Assembly: GCF_040892595.1 (NCBI RefSeq)
Contig: NZ_JBFRYB010000001.1
Span: 186,001 to 250,000 of the forward strand
Direction: 5' to 3'
Origin: Zhongshania sp. R06B22
GTDB lineage: Bacteria; Pseudomonadota; Gammaproteobacteria; Pseudomonadales; Spongiibacteraceae
DNA length: 64,000 nt
How positions within the stretch are numbered: the first letter of the stretch is position 1; each line of letters starts with the position of its first letter. Both the position numbers and the translations under genes were made by a program. Under the pieces are notes generated by a model. That model was not told the DNA's origin. It searched no databases and was given only the letters and a program-made list of their open reading frames with translations. Below are positions 37,497 through 47,259 of the stretch, one piece after another.

Positions 37497-39953
37497 ATGA
37501 CAGAAACAACGCCCACTAAGTCCTCAAGCAATAAAGTAAAAGGCGGTCCGCGATTTTCCTCGAATCAACGCGATATCGTCCTCTCCGCCTTAGCGTGCAT
37601 CGGCATGGTTTTCGGCGCGTTCTATTGGATCCAGCATTTTGAAGAACCCAGAGCCTTAAAACAGCGCATCGACACCGTCACCGCCAATATTGCCGACCAT
37701 CAGCGCGGTATCGTTCGCGACGTGATCACTCAGCTTGGCGAGCGCGTAACCGAGCAAACCACCAACGCCGAACTCACTAACGCCCTCAGCCAAGGCAATA
37801 TCAGCGCCGACAATCTTTTTACCCAAAGCCTTAAACGCGCATTTCCAGAAGCACTGGACACCAAGATTATCTACATTGGCCGGCAAGGTATTGCCGATGA
37901 GCGCAGCGACACCTTAAGGCTGCGCAATAATATCGAAATCGATATGCTGCGTAAAAGTATTGAAAATAACGCTCTCGTCATCGAAGCCTACCAACACGAT
38001 CGGCAGTGGCTAATCTCATTCGTTAAAACAGCCGGCAAGCACGGCGCAGTCTACGTCACGTTTAATGCCCAGTACTTTGAAAAAATGCTTAATAGCCTAG
38101 CCGGAAACACCGTTAGCATTGAGCTGATTCAAACCTATAAAAGCCGCCGCGACGTTGTCATCAAGCCGCCTATTATCAACTACCCTGATGCCATGCAAAG
38201 TCGGGGCTTATCGGTGCCAGGGTGGACCTTGCAGGTTTACCCGCAGGAGATTACGGTGCAAAGCCTTAGTTCTGACAGCACCTTGCTATGGCTAATCTGT
38301 GTACTTTGCGTTGCCCTTATTGCGGGTAGTCACGCCATCTTCTTCGTCCGCAGCTATCAAATTCCCCCTCCTCCCAAACGCGCAACAACAAACTCCAAAG
38401 GCACAGCAGCACCCCAAGCTGAAGAAACGCCGAGCCTAGAGCAGGCGCTGGCCAAAAAACTTGCGGCAAATCGACAAAGTAGCCTGTCAAAACGCGACAA
38501 CTTCCCAGCGCCGGACAGCGCACCGCCACTAGCAGAATTGAGTACCGGAGAAGCGACCCACAAGAAAAAAGCCAATGCCACCCGCATTGCCGCAAACTGC
38601 TTCCGCGCCTATGATATCCGCGGCATTGCAGACACTGAGCTAAACGACAACACCTGCTTTGCCATTGGCCGTGCCATTGGCAGTGAAGCACTCGATCGCG
38701 GCCAATCTAAACTGTTGTTGGGTCGCGATAGTCGTCTAAGTAGCCCCAGAATCCATCAAGCCCTTCTCAAAGGCTTGCTCAGTACCGGTATCGATGTCAC
38801 CGACATCGGCATTATCGCCACTCCAATGCTGCACTTCGCCTGCCATAACCTGAACGTTGGCAACGCCATTATGATTACTGGTAGCCACAATCCTAGTCAT
38901 TACAACGGCATGAAAATCAGCTTAGAATTTGCAACCCTTAGCGCCAAAGACATCCAAGCACTTAAATACCGCATCGAGACACAAGAGTTTGAGAGCGGCC
39001 AGGGAAATCTTGATACTGACAGCATTGAACAACGCTATATTGACCGCGTCACCGGTGACGTGGTCATCGCCCAAACCCTTAAAGTTGTGATCGATGCCGG
39101 CAATGGCGCGACATCGAATATTGCGCCAACCCTCTTTGAAGAGCTGGGTTGCGAAGTCATCCCCTTATTTTGCGAGCTCGATGGCAACTTCCCCAATCAT
39201 GCGCCAGACCCCACCATTGAGAGTAATTTAAGCGCACTTAAAGCAGCGGTCGCCGAGAATCAAGCAGATATTGGTATCGCATTTGATGGCGACGGCGACC
39301 GGCTTGCCATTGTCACCGCAGAGGGCCGCTGCCCACCGGCAGACCAATTACTCATGGTACTTGCCAGCGATATGGTAGCGCGCAATCCCGGCGCCGAAAT
39401 TCTTTTTGATGTGAAGTGCTCACGCCTGCTCTCAGAGCTTATAGTCGAGGCTGGCGGCCGCCCAACTATGTGGAAATGTGGCCACTCTTACATGAAACAA
39501 AAAATGGCTGATACCGGCGCCTTACTGGGCGGCGAATTCTCTGGACATATATTTTATAAAGAGCGCTGGTATGGCTTCGATGACGGCATGTATACCGCTG
39601 CCCGCCTCCTAGAAATACTGACGCTATCCGGCACTACTATGGACGAAGCCATCAACAGTCAGCGCAAGCTCGTCAGCAGCCCCGAAATATTGATACCGGT
39701 TGCCGATGAACGTAAATTCGCCCTTGTCGAAACTTTTGCAGAAAATCAAAAATTTACCGACGCCGCGCTCATCAATATTGATGGCCTGCGGATAGAGTTC
39801 CGACACGGCTGGGGCCTGATTCGGGCGTCGAATACCGGCCCAGCCATCTCCATGCGATTTGAGGCAGATAGTGAAGCCTCACTTACCCGCATACAAAATG
39901 ACTTTAAGGATTTGCTGCTAAGGATTGATCCCACACTAGTAGATAGTCTTTAA
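37497..39953 (+). CDS. algC: Phosphomannomutase/phosphoglucomutase AlgC with N-terminal membrane sensor-like domain
   Basis: An 818-aa protein. The C-terminal half (about 366-818) is a complete alpha-D-phosphohexomutase: RAYDIRG start, catalytic Ser463 in TGSHNPSHYNG, metal loop DGDGDR beginning at Asp597 and the GEFSGHIFYK sugar-binding loop. It converts Man-6-P/Glc-6-P to the 1-phosphates for envelope polysaccharides. The N-terminal half has two transmembrane helices (about 26-45 and 263-285) around a ~215-residue periplasmic domain, then a Pro/Ala-rich linker, so the mutase is membrane-tethered. Long AlgC forms of this type are annotated in Pseudomonas. Confidence 0.92.
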   Translation: MTETTPTKSSSNKVKGGPRFSSNQRDIVLSALACIGMVFGAFYWIQHFEEPRALKQRIDTVTANIADHQRGIVRDVITQLGERVTEQTTNAELTNALSQGNISADNLFTQSLKRAFPEALDTKIIYIGRQGIADERSDTLRLRNNIEIDMLRKSIENNALVIEAYQHDRQWLISFVKTAGKHGAVYVTFNAQYFEKMLNSLAGNTVSIELIQTYKSRRDVVIKPPIINYPDAMQSRGLSVPGWTLQVYPQEITVQSLSSDSTLLWLICVLCVALIAGSHAIFFVRSYQIPPPPKRATTNSKGTAAPQAEETPSLEQALAKKLAANRQSSLSKRDNFPAPDSAPPLAELSTGEATHKKKANATRIAANCFRAYDIRGIADTELNDNTCFAIGRAIGSEALDRGQSKLLLGRDSRLSSPRIHQALLKGLLSTGIDVTDIGIIATPMLHFACHNLNVGNAIMITGSHNPSHYNGMKISLEFATLSAKDIQALKYRIETQEFESGQGNLDTDSIEQRYIDRVTGDVVIAQTLKVVIDAGNGATSNIAPTLFEELGCEVIPLFCELDGNFPNHAPDPTIESNLSALKAAVAENQADIGIAFDGDGDRLAIVTAEGRCPPADQLLMVLASDMVARNPGAEILFDVKCSRLLSELIVEAGGRPTMWKCGHSYMKQKMADTGALLGGEFSGHIFYKERWYGFDDGMYTAARLLEILTLSGTTMDEAINSQRKLVSSPEILIPVADERKFALVETFAENQKFTDAALINIDGLRIEFRHGWGLIRASNTGPAISMRFEADSEASLTRIQNDFKDLLLRIDPTLVDSL

Positions 39954-39969
39954 TAGGCGTCCTTTTTAA

Positions 39970-40905
<936 letters not shown>

Positions 40906-40966
40906 GCATAATACTAAGTACATCACTAAGCACCGGCCCCGAGCCCGCTAAGGTCAGCTATACCCT

Positions 40967-41551
40967 ATGAACAAACGTCCCTCACGACGCGATGAAATTT
41001 TAAACGCCCTGGCTACCATGCTGGAAAGCCAGCCGGGCGCCCGCATTACCACCGCAAAGCTGGCTGCCGAAGTAGGCGTGTCGGAGGCCGCCTTGTATCG
41101 GCACTTTCCCAGCAAGGCCAAGATGTTTGAGGGGCTTATCGAATTTGTGGAAGAGGCCATCTTTAGCCGCGTCACCCTCATCATTAAAGAAGAGACCCAG
41201 AGCATCGCGCAACTTGGCAATATCCTGCAGCTATTACTAGGATTCACCGAACGCAACCCGGGCATCACCCGTATTTTTAATGGCGACGCCCTCGCCGGTG
41301 AGAATGAACGTCTGCGCAACCGCGTCGTCCAGTTCTATGACCGCCTAGAAACCCAGTTAAAAACGATTTTACGCGAAGCAGAATTGCGGGAAGGATTGCG
41401 CACCGTCATTACCGCCAATAGCACTGCCAACCTTCTGTTATCCGCCGCCGAAGGTCGCATCGGCCAATTTGTTCGCAGTGATTTTAAGCGCCTCCCCACC
41501 GAACACTGGGATGAGCAATGGCAGCTACTTAGTAAAACTATCTTCCGCTAA
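40967..41551 (+). CDS. slmA: Nucleoid occlusion factor SlmA
   Basis: A 194-aa TetR-family DNA-binding protein that blocks FtsZ ring assembly over the chromosome. The N-terminal helix-turn-helix ([24 protein letters not shown]) and the C-terminal helical region ([22 protein letters not shown]) are typical. Position near coaBC/pyrE is the classic neighbourhood. Convergent with hxlR, 27 bp between stops. Confidence 0.94.
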   Translation: MNKRPSRRDEILNALATMLESQPGARITTAKLAAEVGVSEAALYRHFPSKAKMFEGLIEFVEEAIFSRVTLIIKEETQSIAQLGNILQLLLGFTERNPGITRIFNGDALAGENERLRNRVVQFYDRLETQLKTILREAELREGLRTVITANSTANLLLSAAEGRIGQFVRSDFKRLPTEHWDEQWQLLSKTIFR

Positions 41552-41578
41552 ATACCCCTCAACAAAGTAAATTAGTCC

Positions 41579-42064
41579 CTAACGAAACGGGCCCCGGTTA
41601 ACCATGGGGTAATCTACGTTAGCTGGGCGCTTGCGCGCCCTAACGCTGCGCGTATCAATCGGCTCAGCGCAATCCGGACAGGTCAAAATCGGTTGTATAT
41701 CGTGACCACAAGAGGTGTGCTGACGAAGAATCGGTGGACCCGCCGCATCCGAATAGTATTTATCGCCCCAGTTCAGCAGCGTCGAAATGACGGGATAGAG
41801 ATCCCGCCCCTTCTCCGTTAAGCGATATTCATAACGCGCGGGCTTGCTTTGGTAGGCGCGGCGCTCGAGCACCCCATGAGCTTCCAGCTTTTTCAAGCGC
41901 TGGGTTAAGGTAGTACGCGATATCTGCAGTCGCGCTTGCAGGTCGTCAAAGCGTCGCACCCCCAGAAAGCAGTCACTCAGAATAACTAGCGTCCAGCGAT
42001 CGCCCAACACTATGGATGAACGTGCCACCGAACATTGCTGCGTACTCAACTCGTCCCATTGCAT
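41579..42064 (-). CDS. HxlR-family transcriptional regulator
   Basis: A 161-aa winged-helix regulator. The family start MQWDELSTQQCSVARSSIV (ATG at 42064, with AAGGTGAG upstream) is preferred over the ATG at 42079. The HTH/wing region runs FDDLQARLQISRTTLTQRLKKLE. The conserved N-terminal cysteine (Cys11 from this start) is typical of HxlR sensors of thiol-reactive electrophiles. The C-terminal tail carries a zinc-ribbon-like set (SCGHDIQPILTCPDC). Divergent from the molybdoenzyme gene and probably its regulator. Confidence 0.9.
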   Translation of the reverse strand: MQWDELSTQQCSVARSSIVLGDRWTLVILSDCFLGVRRFDDLQARLQISRTTLTQRLKKLEAHGVLERRAYQSKPARYEYRLTEKGRDLYPVISTLLNWGDKYYSDAAGPPILRQHTSCGHDIQPILTCPDCAEPIDTRSVRARKRPANVDYPMVNRGPFR

Positions 42065-42112
42065 TTTGCTCACCTTCATTAACCGCGCATGTAAGAGTGT
42101 TTTTCGTCACAC

Positions 42113-42171
42113 AGTATATACAAAGTCCACATTTTGGACTAACTTTTACACTTGAGTCCATTTTATGAACT
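42113..42171. promoter_or_regulatory. Tandem HxlR operator pair and hxlR promoter
   Basis: Site 1 (42124-42140) is a perfect dyad AGTCCA-N5-TGGACT; site 2 (42155-42171) is AGTCCA-N5-TGAACT, one mismatch, starting 31 bp later (three helical turns). On the minus strand a -10 TATACT (42118-42113) sits beside site 1, which would cover the -35 region of hxlR. The dyads lie between the two divergent genes, so they probably control both. Confidence 0.65.
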
Positions 42172-42210
42172 AACAATCATATAAATCACATGTCTAATCA
42201 GGAGTAAGTC

Positions 42211-44478
42211 ATGCCCGCCCCCGTTCCCTTTGATCCTGACGCTATTGCCTCTGCCAAACTAATTGTGCGCCCAGCTAAAGATGGCGTCACCATTAAGCGC
42301 ACTATCTGCTCTACCTGCGATATCGCCTGCAGCGTGGTAACAGAAAGTAAGCAAGGTCGGGTGGTGAAGGTGCGCTCCTCAGACAATCCGATTTTCCGCG
42401 ACAATATCTGCATGAAGGGAATTATTGCGCCCAAGGCATTCGCGCACCCAGATCGTATTCTGCATCCATTAAAACGCGTAGGTGAACGCGGCTCGGGCCA
42501 GTGGGAGCAAGTCAGCTGGGAAGATGCCATGAGTGATATCGGTCAGCGTCTCAAAAAAGTCATTACTGAACATGGGCCAGAGGCCTGGGCCGTTTCCACT
42601 AGCCAATGGAACACCGCCACCGATCACGGTCTTGGGCGGCGTATTATGAACCACGTTGGCACACCCAACTGGATCAGCGGCGTCGCGCTCTGCGCGGGTA
42701 ACACCGCCGCCATAAACCGGCTTACTTATGGCTGGTTTCCGATGGGTGACTTTAACAATACCAACTGTATTGTACTGATGGGTCACAATCCACGCCGCCA
42801 TAGCTGGACACCAATCTACAACTACATTCGCTCCGCCCAAGAACGGGGCGCGAAGTTAATCGTCTGCGACCCACGCAAGAGCTCGAGTGCCGAGCGGGCG
42901 GACATCTGGCTACCGCTAAAAGCCGGTAGCGATGGCGCCATGATGTTTGGCTGGCTCAAGGTTATCTTCGACGAAGGACTTTACGACAAAGATTTTGTGG
43001 CCAATTGGACGGTCGGATTTGAGGAATTACGCAAGCGCGTCGACGAGTTCCCCCTAGATCGCGTTGCCAAACTCACCGGCTGCGACCCCGACATGATCGC
43101 CAAAGCCGCGCGCATGTATGCCACCTCAGGGCCCTCAATTATTCCCTGGACGCCAATCACCGATATGCAGCGCAACAGTACATCGGCGATTCGCCTACAA
43201 AGTATTCTGCGCTCCGTCTGCGGTTACGTAGACGTTGCCGGCGGGGAAACCCTGCAGGGCTTCAACCCTGACATCGTCCCAGAATCTACCATTGAGATGC
43301 ACGAGGTGCTATCCGAAGAGCAAAAGGCTAAACAGCTTGGTTCCGACACCCACCCGGCCTTTACCTATCGCGGCCAAGCAGCCTTGCGAGAGCCGCTCAA
43401 ACGCGTATGGGGCCACGAATATGTCAATCAAGTAACTGGCTGTTACATGGCAAATCCGTCCGCCACCTTCCGTGCAATGGCCGGCGAGGGCAGCTATCCC
43501 GTGAAAGCATTTTTTGCCCTGGGTAATAACACCGTTATGAGCTACGCCAATATGCCATTGATTCTCAAAGGCATGATGAATCAGGATCTTATCGTTGCCC
43601 ACGAGCATCATATGACGCCCACGGCGCAATTAGCCGACTATGTATTGCCCGGCGATAGCTGGCTGGAGCGACCTTGGTTGACCGATGCTTTTGGCTGGAT
43701 GTCAGCTTATCGCCCGTCTGAGCAATCAATGGAACCGCCTGGCGAGGCGAAGAGCACTTGGGAGTTTTGGAAGCATATTGCCAATGCCCTAGACCGGCCA
43801 GAGCTGGTGCCATGGGAAACCCTAAATGATTTCTATGACGACCGATTGAAAGGCACCGGCATGAGCTTTAAGGAGCTTTCCGAAACCACCGAGATCTATT
43901 TCGACAAACCGGTATTTCGCAAATACCTCAAAACCGGCTTTGCGACACCTAGCGGCAAGGTCGAGCTGAAGTCATCCATTCTTGAAGACTTGGGCTTCGA
44001 CCCACTCCCCTACTTCCGCGAAGACCCGCCGGCGGATCCCGACTACCCACTGCAAATGTTTACTGGCGTACGTGAAGATGGCTACTTTCAAACCGCCCAG
44101 CGGCAAGTACCTGAAATGCGTAAACGCGCGCCGGAGCCACAAATATTTGTCAGCCCAGGTACCGCCAGCGAGTATCACCTCGGCGAAAATGAATGGGTCA
44201 CCATCGAAAACCAAATCGGCAAAATCTCTGCTCAAGTTGCCATCAAAGAGGCTATGCCTGACGGCTTAGTAAGAGTACCGCATGGCTGGTGGAAACCGGA
44301 GATGCAGCAAGGTGCAGGCCACTTGTCTGGCGCGCTCAAATACAGCGATGCCCAACTTTGCCGCGACGATGAAGACTATCTAGACCGCGAACAGGGGATT
44401 CCGCACCTCAAGGGCGTACCTTGCCGTATTATTAAAAGCCCAAGCGGAAACGCTACCAAGACAGAGGCCAAAGTATGA
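42211..44478 (+). CDS. Molybdopterin (bis-MGD) oxidoreductase, DMSO-reductase family
   Basis: A 755-aa enzyme without signal peptide, so cytoplasmic. The N-terminal 4Fe-4S motif is Cys33-x2-Cys36-x3-Cys40-x26-Cys67. Domains II/III bind bis-MGD (VLMGHNPRRHSWTP; ALGNNTVMSYANMP), and the C-terminal beta-barrel (about 610-740) binds the cofactor pterins. Cys161 in ISGVALCAGNTAA sits where the protein ligand to Mo/W is expected, hinting at a Cys-ligated site as in formate dehydrogenase/NapA relatives; this is inference. No electron-transfer subunit is adjacent. Substrate unknown. Confidence 0.88.
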   Translation: MPAPVPFDPDAIASAKLIVRPAKDGVTIKRTICSTCDIACSVVTESKQGRVVKVRSSDNPIFRDNICMKGIIAPKAFAHPDRILHPLKRVGERGSGQWEQVSWEDAMSDIGQRLKKVITEHGPEAWAVSTSQWNTATDHGLGRRIMNHVGTPNWISGVALCAGNTAAINRLTYGWFPMGDFNNTNCIVLMGHNPRRHSWTPIYNYIRSAQERGAKLIVCDPRKSSSAERADIWLPLKAGSDGAMMFGWLKVIFDEGLYDKDFVANWTVGFEELRKRVDEFPLDRVAKLTGCDPDMIAKAARMYATSGPSIIPWTPITDMQRNSTSAIRLQSILRSVCGYVDVAGGETLQGFNPDIVPESTIEMHEVLSEEQKAKQLGSDTHPAFTYRGQAALREPLKRVWGHEYVNQVTGCYMANPSATFRAMAGEGSYPVKAFFALGNNTVMSYANMPLILKGMMNQDLIVAHEHHMTPTAQLADYVLPGDSWLERPWLTDAFGWMSAYRPSEQSMEPPGEAKSTWEFWKHIANALDRPELVPWETLNDFYDDRLKGTGMSFKELSETTEIYFDKPVFRKYLKTGFATPSGKVELKSSILEDLGFDPLPYFREDPPADPDYPLQMFTGVREDGYFQTAQRQVPEMRKRAPEPQIFVSPGTASEYHLGENEWVTIENQIGKISAQVAIKEAMPDGLVRVPHGWWKPEMQQGAGHLSGALKYSDAQLCRDDEDYLDREQGIPHLKGVPCRIIKSPSGNATKTEAKV

Positions 44479-44708
44479 GTCCGTTTTACAGCGATGATAA
44501 AAGGCGGGAGCTGTCCGCAAAACTGCTGATTTGGCTGGCTGCCCGAGCGTCCAGAAACCAGTCGATGCTGGATCGGCTTTGCCTGTGGCTCGTTGACCGG
44601 GCAATGCGTCGCGACCCCGACGAGGATTTCATGCGCGACCCGATTATAGACAATGATCAGGGCTTTGATCCTGAAGAACTGGATCGCTACCAGCGCGGTG
44701 AGAAATAG
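44475..44708 (+). CDS. 77-aa protein translationally coupled to the molybdoenzyme
   Basis: Starts inside the oxidoreductase stop (ATGA overlap of 4 bp), so it is translated with it. An N-terminal basic/amphipathic helical half (LSAKLLIWLAARASRNQSM) is followed by an acidic tail (DPDEDFMRDPIIDNDQ). No cysteine pair or signal peptide. No family recognised. Context suggests an assembly factor or small subunit of the enzyme, which is inference only. Confidence 0.65.
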   Translation: MSPFYSDDKRRELSAKLLIWLAARASRNQSMLDRLCLWLVDRAMRRDPDEDFMRDPIIDNDQGFDPEELDRYQRGEK

Positions 44709-44759
44709 CGCACCGCGATATAAGGAAAGAAGCGCGGCGATTTGCGGTTGGACATACGA

Positions 44760-45422
44760 CTAGTCGTCAGAGGAGTAATACTGCAGCCGTTTTTCAGCCT
44801 GAGACTGTAAAAGCGCAAAGCGGTCTTTATCGCGCTCATAGTCCCTAGCAACCTCATCAAGGTCTTGTAATCGACCGCTGATATGTTGCTCTGTTGTTGT
44901 GACCTCTCGGCGTAACGACGCCAAGGTATTCATCAGTGCGCTGGGAACCTCTTCCCCGCGCCGCTCCAATTCCGCCGCCTCACTCTGATTACTCAAGATC
45001 TGCTGCTTAATAACCGATAAATTACTTTTCAGAATTGAAATACGGACCTTAATATTATTAATGGCACGCTCTTTGGCAACGTCTATATCTAGCACACTGC
45101 TGTAGCGCAGCAATAGCGACTCATCCCACTTACGATTTTTCGCATCCGCTTCCGCCCTAGCCGCAGCAACTTCTAACTCCAAAGCCCGCGCCTTGCGCTC
45201 AGCGCCGCTAAGCTGAGGCGCCACCGTTCGAACAACCGAGCCATCCACGCGGATAACGTCGTAGCCCCGGGGCACGGCCTCAGGCGGCACACTACTGTCG
45301 ATAACTACGGTGCCATTGGTGCTAGGGTAGCGATAATAGAGGGTCCCCGCCCACAACTCGGGCGCTCCTATTACAATCATTGCCACCCATAAGGCCCAGC
45401 GACTTACAGCCACAATACTCAC
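44760..45422 (-). CDS. Secreted coiled-coil protein with DUF4124-like N terminus
   Basis: A 220-aa protein with a signal peptide (hydrophobic segment about 9-22, cleavage near LWA). The mature N terminus (LYYRYPSTNGTVVIDSSVPPE) resembles DUF4124-type beta structure. The rest (about 75-215) is highly charged with heptad-like helices, consistent with a long coiled coil. Probably periplasmic; function unknown. 45 bp downstream of pyrE on the same strand. Confidence 0.65.
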   Translation of the reverse strand: MSIVAVSRWALWVAMIVIGAPELWAGTLYYRYPSTNGTVVIDSSVPPEAVPRGYDVIRVDGSVVRTVAPQLSGAERKARALELEVAAARAEADAKNRKWDESLLLRYSSVLDIDVAKERAINNIKVRISILKSNLSVIKQQILSNQSEAAELERRGEEVPSALMNTLASLRREVTTTEQHISGRLQDLDEVARDYERDKDRFALLQSQAEKRLQYYSSDD

Positions 45423-45467
45423 ACACTCCTTAACATACCTTCTGATACAACTATATTTTCTACCGAC

Positions 45468-46121
45468 TTATACCTCAACACCATAGCGATCACGATACGC
45501 ATTAATACGCGCCACAAGTGCGTCGTCAGTCTTAGCTGTAGACAAGTAATCGACTATATCATTCAAACCCACAATACTAATTACCGCCAGAGAGGCGTCT
45601 TGCTCCAACTCCTGAATGGCCGAGCGCTCACCCTGGCCGCGCTCCTGACGATCTAAGCCAATTGCCACACCCGCAACCTCAGCCCCAGCTTGTTCAATCA
45701 TGGCAATGGCTTCACGAATCGCTGTGCCTGCTGTAATAACGTCATCAATAATTAAAATTCTACCGCTCAAGGCGGCACCAACCAAGCTACCGCCCTCGCC
45801 ATGATCCTTTTTCTCTTTGCGGTTATAGGCAAAAGGCACATCGCGCTGATGATAGTCCGCTAATGCACACGCCGTCGCCGCTGCCAAAGGAATACCCTTA
45901 TAAGCAGGCCCAAACAAAAGGTCAAACTCTAGCCCAGAGGCGACAATCGCATCGGCATAGCAACGTCCAAGAGCGGCCAGCGCACTGCCGGTACTAAAGC
46001 GACCCGCATTAAAAAAGTAGGGGCTGACGCGACCTGATTTAAGCGTATATTCACCAAAACAAAGTGCTTCACTGACAATAGCCTGCTGTATAAATTGCTG
46101 CTGATACTTCTGAATGCTCAT
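45468..46121 (-). CDS. pyrE: Orotate phosphoribosyltransferase
   Basis: A 217-aa enzyme making OMP from orotate and PRPP in pyrimidine synthesis. Motifs: [18 protein letters not shown] near the N terminus, [11 protein letters not shown] flexible loop, and the PRPP-binding [17 protein letters not shown]. The ATG at 46121 has GAGGG 5 nt upstream and gives [14 protein letters not shown]; the ATG at 46133 is less likely. Divergent from the Crc homologue, the arrangement seen in pseudomonads. Confidence 0.95.
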   Translation of the reverse strand: MSIQKYQQQFIQQAIVSEALCFGEYTLKSGRVSPYFFNAGRFSTGSALAALGRCYADAIVASGLEFDLLFGPAYKGIPLAAATACALADYHQRDVPFAYNRKEKKDHGEGGSLVGAALSGRILIIDDVITAGTAIREAIAMIEQAGAEVAGVAIGLDRQERGQGERSAIQELEQDASLAVISIVGLNDIVDYLSTAKTDDALVARINAYRDRYGVEV

Positions 46122-46457
46122 TTGCACCCTCATTTAAAACTCGGTGAATGTTTCGGCGACATTTTACGCGCCAGTTTTAGAATGCTACTACTAAAAACCG
46201 CAGAATTAGCGATAAATGCACCCAAATGTCATGATCTACGCCGGCCATGATGACAAATTTGGAGTTTTTTGCGAGATATTAAGCGCTGCGATTGTTGTCA
46301 TTAGGGTTTCATTGTAGTCTAAGCTATTGTTAATCTCTAAAACCCAGAATAACCCAATATAATAGACTTCAAGCGTCTTAGCTTGGCTCACACTGCCGCT
46401 GAGACTGCTCATCCTTAAGCCAAATATATTGGCACTGGTCGACGCGATAGGAAACAC
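46122..46457. other. Divergent pyrE/crc control region
   Basis: This 336-nt gap has no gene. A TATAAT at 46358-46363 lies about 95 bp before the Crc-like start and is the best -10 for it, but without a clear -35. The region is A/T-richer than its neighbours. No attenuator-like T tract before pyrE was seen. Confidence 0.4.
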
Positions 46458-47240
46458 ATGAGAATCATCAGTTTTTGCGCTGACAGCATTGTCGATGCAG
46501 CCAAAAAAGGCTTTTTTGACTGGGTCGTAAAACAAGACGCAGACATTATATGCATTCAAAACCTTGGTATTGCAGAATACAAACTCCGCGACGACGTATA
46601 TTTTCCTCGAGACTATAACCCCTACTTCTTCGATGCTGCCGATGGCAAGCACAATGGCGTCGCTATTTATTGCCGCCAATTACCTAAGGCCATCATGACT
46701 GGTCTCGGCTTTTTAGACTTTGACATGGACGGCCTCTATATTCAGGCTGACTTTGACAATATTAGTATTGGTAGCTTATTGGCACCCACCGCAGAAGAAG
46801 GTGATAGCGCCGGTTTAATACGCAAAAATCAGTTCTTTGAACAATATTTGAACCACCTGACTAAAGTGCGCAATAAACGCCGCGACTTTATCATTTGTGG
46901 CAACTGGAATATCGCTCACCGCGCCATAGACATTCAAGATGTCCGCGGCAATCACGGTAAGCCCGGCAGCCTGGCAGAAGAGCAGCAATGGCTAGATCGC
47001 TTATTCCGTGAACAGCAATACTCAGACGCATTCCGCTTAGTAAATAATGACTCCGACGAATTTAGTTGGTGGCCAGACGGCGAGCCCGGCACCAACGGTT
47101 GGCGGGTAGATATGCAGATAACATCAGAGCACATGACGCCAAGAGTAGAATATGGCGCCATCTATAAAGTGCAGGCCTTTGGCAAGCACGCGCCCGTCAT
47201 TATGGATTATGACTTTGAACTACCAGAGAGCCCATTCTAG
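46458..47240 (+). CDS. crc: Catabolite repression control protein Crc homologue
   Basis: A 260-aa endonuclease/exonuclease/phosphatase-fold protein. Start MRIISF, the SWWPDGEPGTNGWRVD segment and position beside pyrE match Pseudomonas Crc, the RNA-bound partner of Hfq in catabolite repression. Compared with ExoIII, catalytic residues are lost: Asn7 is Cys7, the Glu after ICIQ is Asn35, the Asp of the GDxN motif is Asn149 (GNWN) and the Asp before the final His is Lys243 (GKHAP). Asn151, Asp218 and His244 remain. A non-nuclease role is likely, as known for Crc. Confidence 0.85.
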   Translation: MRIISFCADSIVDAAKKGFFDWVVKQDADIICIQNLGIAEYKLRDDVYFPRDYNPYFFDAADGKHNGVAIYCRQLPKAIMTGLGFLDFDMDGLYIQADFDNISIGSLLAPTAEEGDSAGLIRKNQFFEQYLNHLTKVRNKRRDFIICGNWNIAHRAIDIQDVRGNHGKPGSLAEEQQWLDRLFREQQYSDAFRLVNNDSDEFSWWPDGEPGTNGWRVDMQITSEHMTPRVEYGAIYKVQAFGKHAPVIMDYDFELPESPF

Positions 47241-47247
47241 GGCTCTC
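47226..47247. terminator. Hairpin overlapping the crc stop codon
   Basis: GAGAGCCC (47226-47233) and GGGCTCTC (47240-47247) form a perfect 8-bp GC-rich stem with loop ATTCTA that includes the crc stop. It lies between convergent crc and rph and probably ends both transcripts, though the following T run is broken. Confidence 0.55.
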
Positions 47248-47259
47248 CTATTTAGGCAT

